7,453 nucleotides of DNA from Acuticoccus sp038745295. GTDB lineage: Bacteria > Pseudomonadota > Alphaproteobacteria > Rhizobiales > Amorphaceae. A program made the translations under genes and the position numbers. Shown piece after piece: positions 6,531 to 7,453 of the stretch (the stretch's first letter is position 1; each line of letters starts with the position of its first letter). The stretch lies in contig JBCDLN010000211.1 of NCBI GenBank assembly GCA_038745295.1, forward strand, positions 1 to 7,453. Direction: 5' to 3'. The notes beneath the pieces were generated by a model. That model did no database searches. It was not told where the DNA came from and saw nothing but the letters and a program-made list of their open reading frames with translations.

Positions 6531-7453
6531 ATGCTTCGATGCATTGTCGCCGCTTGTGTGGTTGCCGCCATGAGTGTGAGCGCAAGCGCGCAGGACCGCC
6601 TCACGGTATTGCTCGACTGGTTCATCAACCCCGATCACGCCCCGCTCTATATCGCGCAAGCGCGCGGCGAGTTTAAGAGCCGCAATCTTGAGGTGAACTT
6701 CGTGGCGCCCGCCGATCCTGCCGCACCGCCGCGCCTTGTGGCGACCGGCAACGGCGACATTGCCATCACCTATCAGCCCAATCTTTACCAGCAGGCTGAA
6801 GCAAAACTGCCTGTCAGCAGGATCGGCACGCTCGTGTCCTCGCCGCTCAACACCGTGGTGGCGCTCAGTGACGGCCCTATCCAGTCGCTCAGCGACTTGA
6901 AGGGAAAGACAGTGGGCTATTCCGTTGGTGGGTTCGAGGAGGCGATCTTGGCGGCCATGCTCGAAACCGTCGACCTCAGCCTCGATGACGTGCGTCTGGT
7001 CAACATCAACTTTGCGCTTACACCGGCATTGTTATCAGGCCGGGTGGATGCTGTGGTGGGCGCGTTCCGCAACTTTGAACTCACCCAGATTAAGCTTGAG
7101 GGGCGCGAGGGGCGCGCCTTCTTCCCCGAAGAACACGGGGTGCCGATGTATGAGGAGCTGATCTTCATCGCCAAGAATGACCGACTGGGCGAGGCTGCGT
7201 TCTCCCGCTTTTTGGATGCTGTTGGCGCCGCCGCGCAGTGGCAAGCCGACAATCCAGAGGAGGCAAAAGCACTCTTTTTCACAACGCTGCCCGACATCGA
7301 CAACGAGCTCAACCAGCAAGCTTTTGTGGACACTTTGCCCAAGTTTGCCCTTGATCCGCGTCCGCTCGACGTTGCGGTTTACGACCGGTTCGCCACCTTC
7401 ATGACCGACGCTGGCCTGGTGAAAGACCTTCCCCCGCTTCAAACTTACGCGAC
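6531..7453 (+). CDS. thiY: ThiY periplasmic thiamine-pyrimidine precursor binding protein (3' end cut)
   Basis: Substrate-binding component of the ThiXYZ importer, in the NMT1/THI5-like fold. It binds formylaminopyrimidine-type degradation products of thiamine in the periplasm and hands them to ThiX. A total of 307 codons are present without a stop. As the family is about 310-325 residues, probably only the last few are missing. Residues 1-20 form a Sec signal peptide with cleavage after ASA. Family landmarks follow: LLDWFINPDHAPLYIAQ, ITYQPNLY, LSDLKGKTVGYSVGGFEEA (Gly133-Gly134-Phe135-Glu136 in the ligand-binding loop), NINFALTPALLSGRVDAVVG, FRNFEL, EGREGRAFFPEEHGVP and the LPKFAL tail. This set separates ThiY from the taurine and sulfonate binding proteins. 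The start is ATG 6531, with AGGA seven bases upstream. The ATPase thiZ is expected immediately downstream, outside the window. Confidence 0.95.
   Translation, partial: MLRCIVAACVVAAMSVSASAQDRLTVLLDWFINPDHAPLYIAQARGEFKSRNLEVNFVAPADPAAPPRLVATGNGDIAITYQPNLYQQAEAKLPVSRIGTLVSSPLNTVVALSDGPIQSLSDLKGKTVGYSVGGFEEAILAAMLETVDLSLDDVRLVNINFALTPALLSGRVDAVVGAFRNFELTQIKLEGREGRAFFPEEHGVPMYEELIFIAKNDRLGEAAFSRFLDAVGAAAQWQADNPEEAKALFFTTLPDIDNELNQQAFVDTLPKFALDPRPLDVAVYDRFATFMTDAGLVKDLPPLQTYA

Noticed and set aside
6531..6557. VAAC near the N-terminus of ThiY as a lipobox
   Set aside because: The cysteine at residue 9 follows too short a hydrophobic stretch. The later ASA cleavage site at 18-20 fits a normal Sec signal peptide.
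7099..7118. Tandem repeat of GAGGGGCGC in thiY
   Set aside because: It encodes EGREGR, a conserved stretch of the ThiY family, so it reflects protein sequence rather than a DNA repeat.

Overview
The window looks like ordinary chromosomal DNA from a GC-rich alphaproteobacterium, probably Hyphomicrobiales or a relative. This rests on the consistently GC-rich codon use, a PurA starting with the canonical GSQWGDEGKGK motif, and a long membrane protein whose N-terminal domain I recall only from Rhizobiales-type genomes. There is no sign of phage, transposon, plasmid or CRISPR sequence.

Layout. Positions 1-231 carry no convincing protein gene but hold several inverted repeats. A long-range stem brackets them, and an extremely strong GC hairpin with flanking A and T runs (232-266) follows. 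I read this as a structured RNA gene, or the 3' end of an upstream transcript, ending at a bidirectional terminator. The same terminator serves the minus-strand gene at 286-1998, which encodes an inner-membrane-anchored coiled-coil protein with a small C-terminal domain. A divergent intergenic region (1999-2362) holds a 9-bp-stem hairpin, an AT-rich patch and a pair of direct repeats.

From 2363 to the right edge, all genes lie on the plus strand, are tightly packed and have no visible terminator between them: purA (adenylosuccinate synthetase), an unnamed bitopic membrane protein of about 673 residues, thiX (permease) and thiY (periplasmic binding protein, cut by the window edge at 7453). thiX and thiY belong to the ThiXYZ transporter, which imports pyrimidine precursors of thiamine. 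The ATPase thiZ is expected just beyond the edge. The thiX start overlaps the preceding gene by 16 bases.

How they fit. PurA commits IMP to AMP. The HMP moiety of thiamine is made from AIR, an earlier purine intermediate, so a transporter that salvages the pyrimidine moiety spares the purine pathway. Co-transcription with purA is therefore metabolically sensible, but it is an inference from spacing. No THI-box (TPP riboswitch) is visible before thiX or purA. I did not find a clearly new defence or mobile system. The least explained items are the structured RNA at the left edge and the two unnamed membrane proteins.
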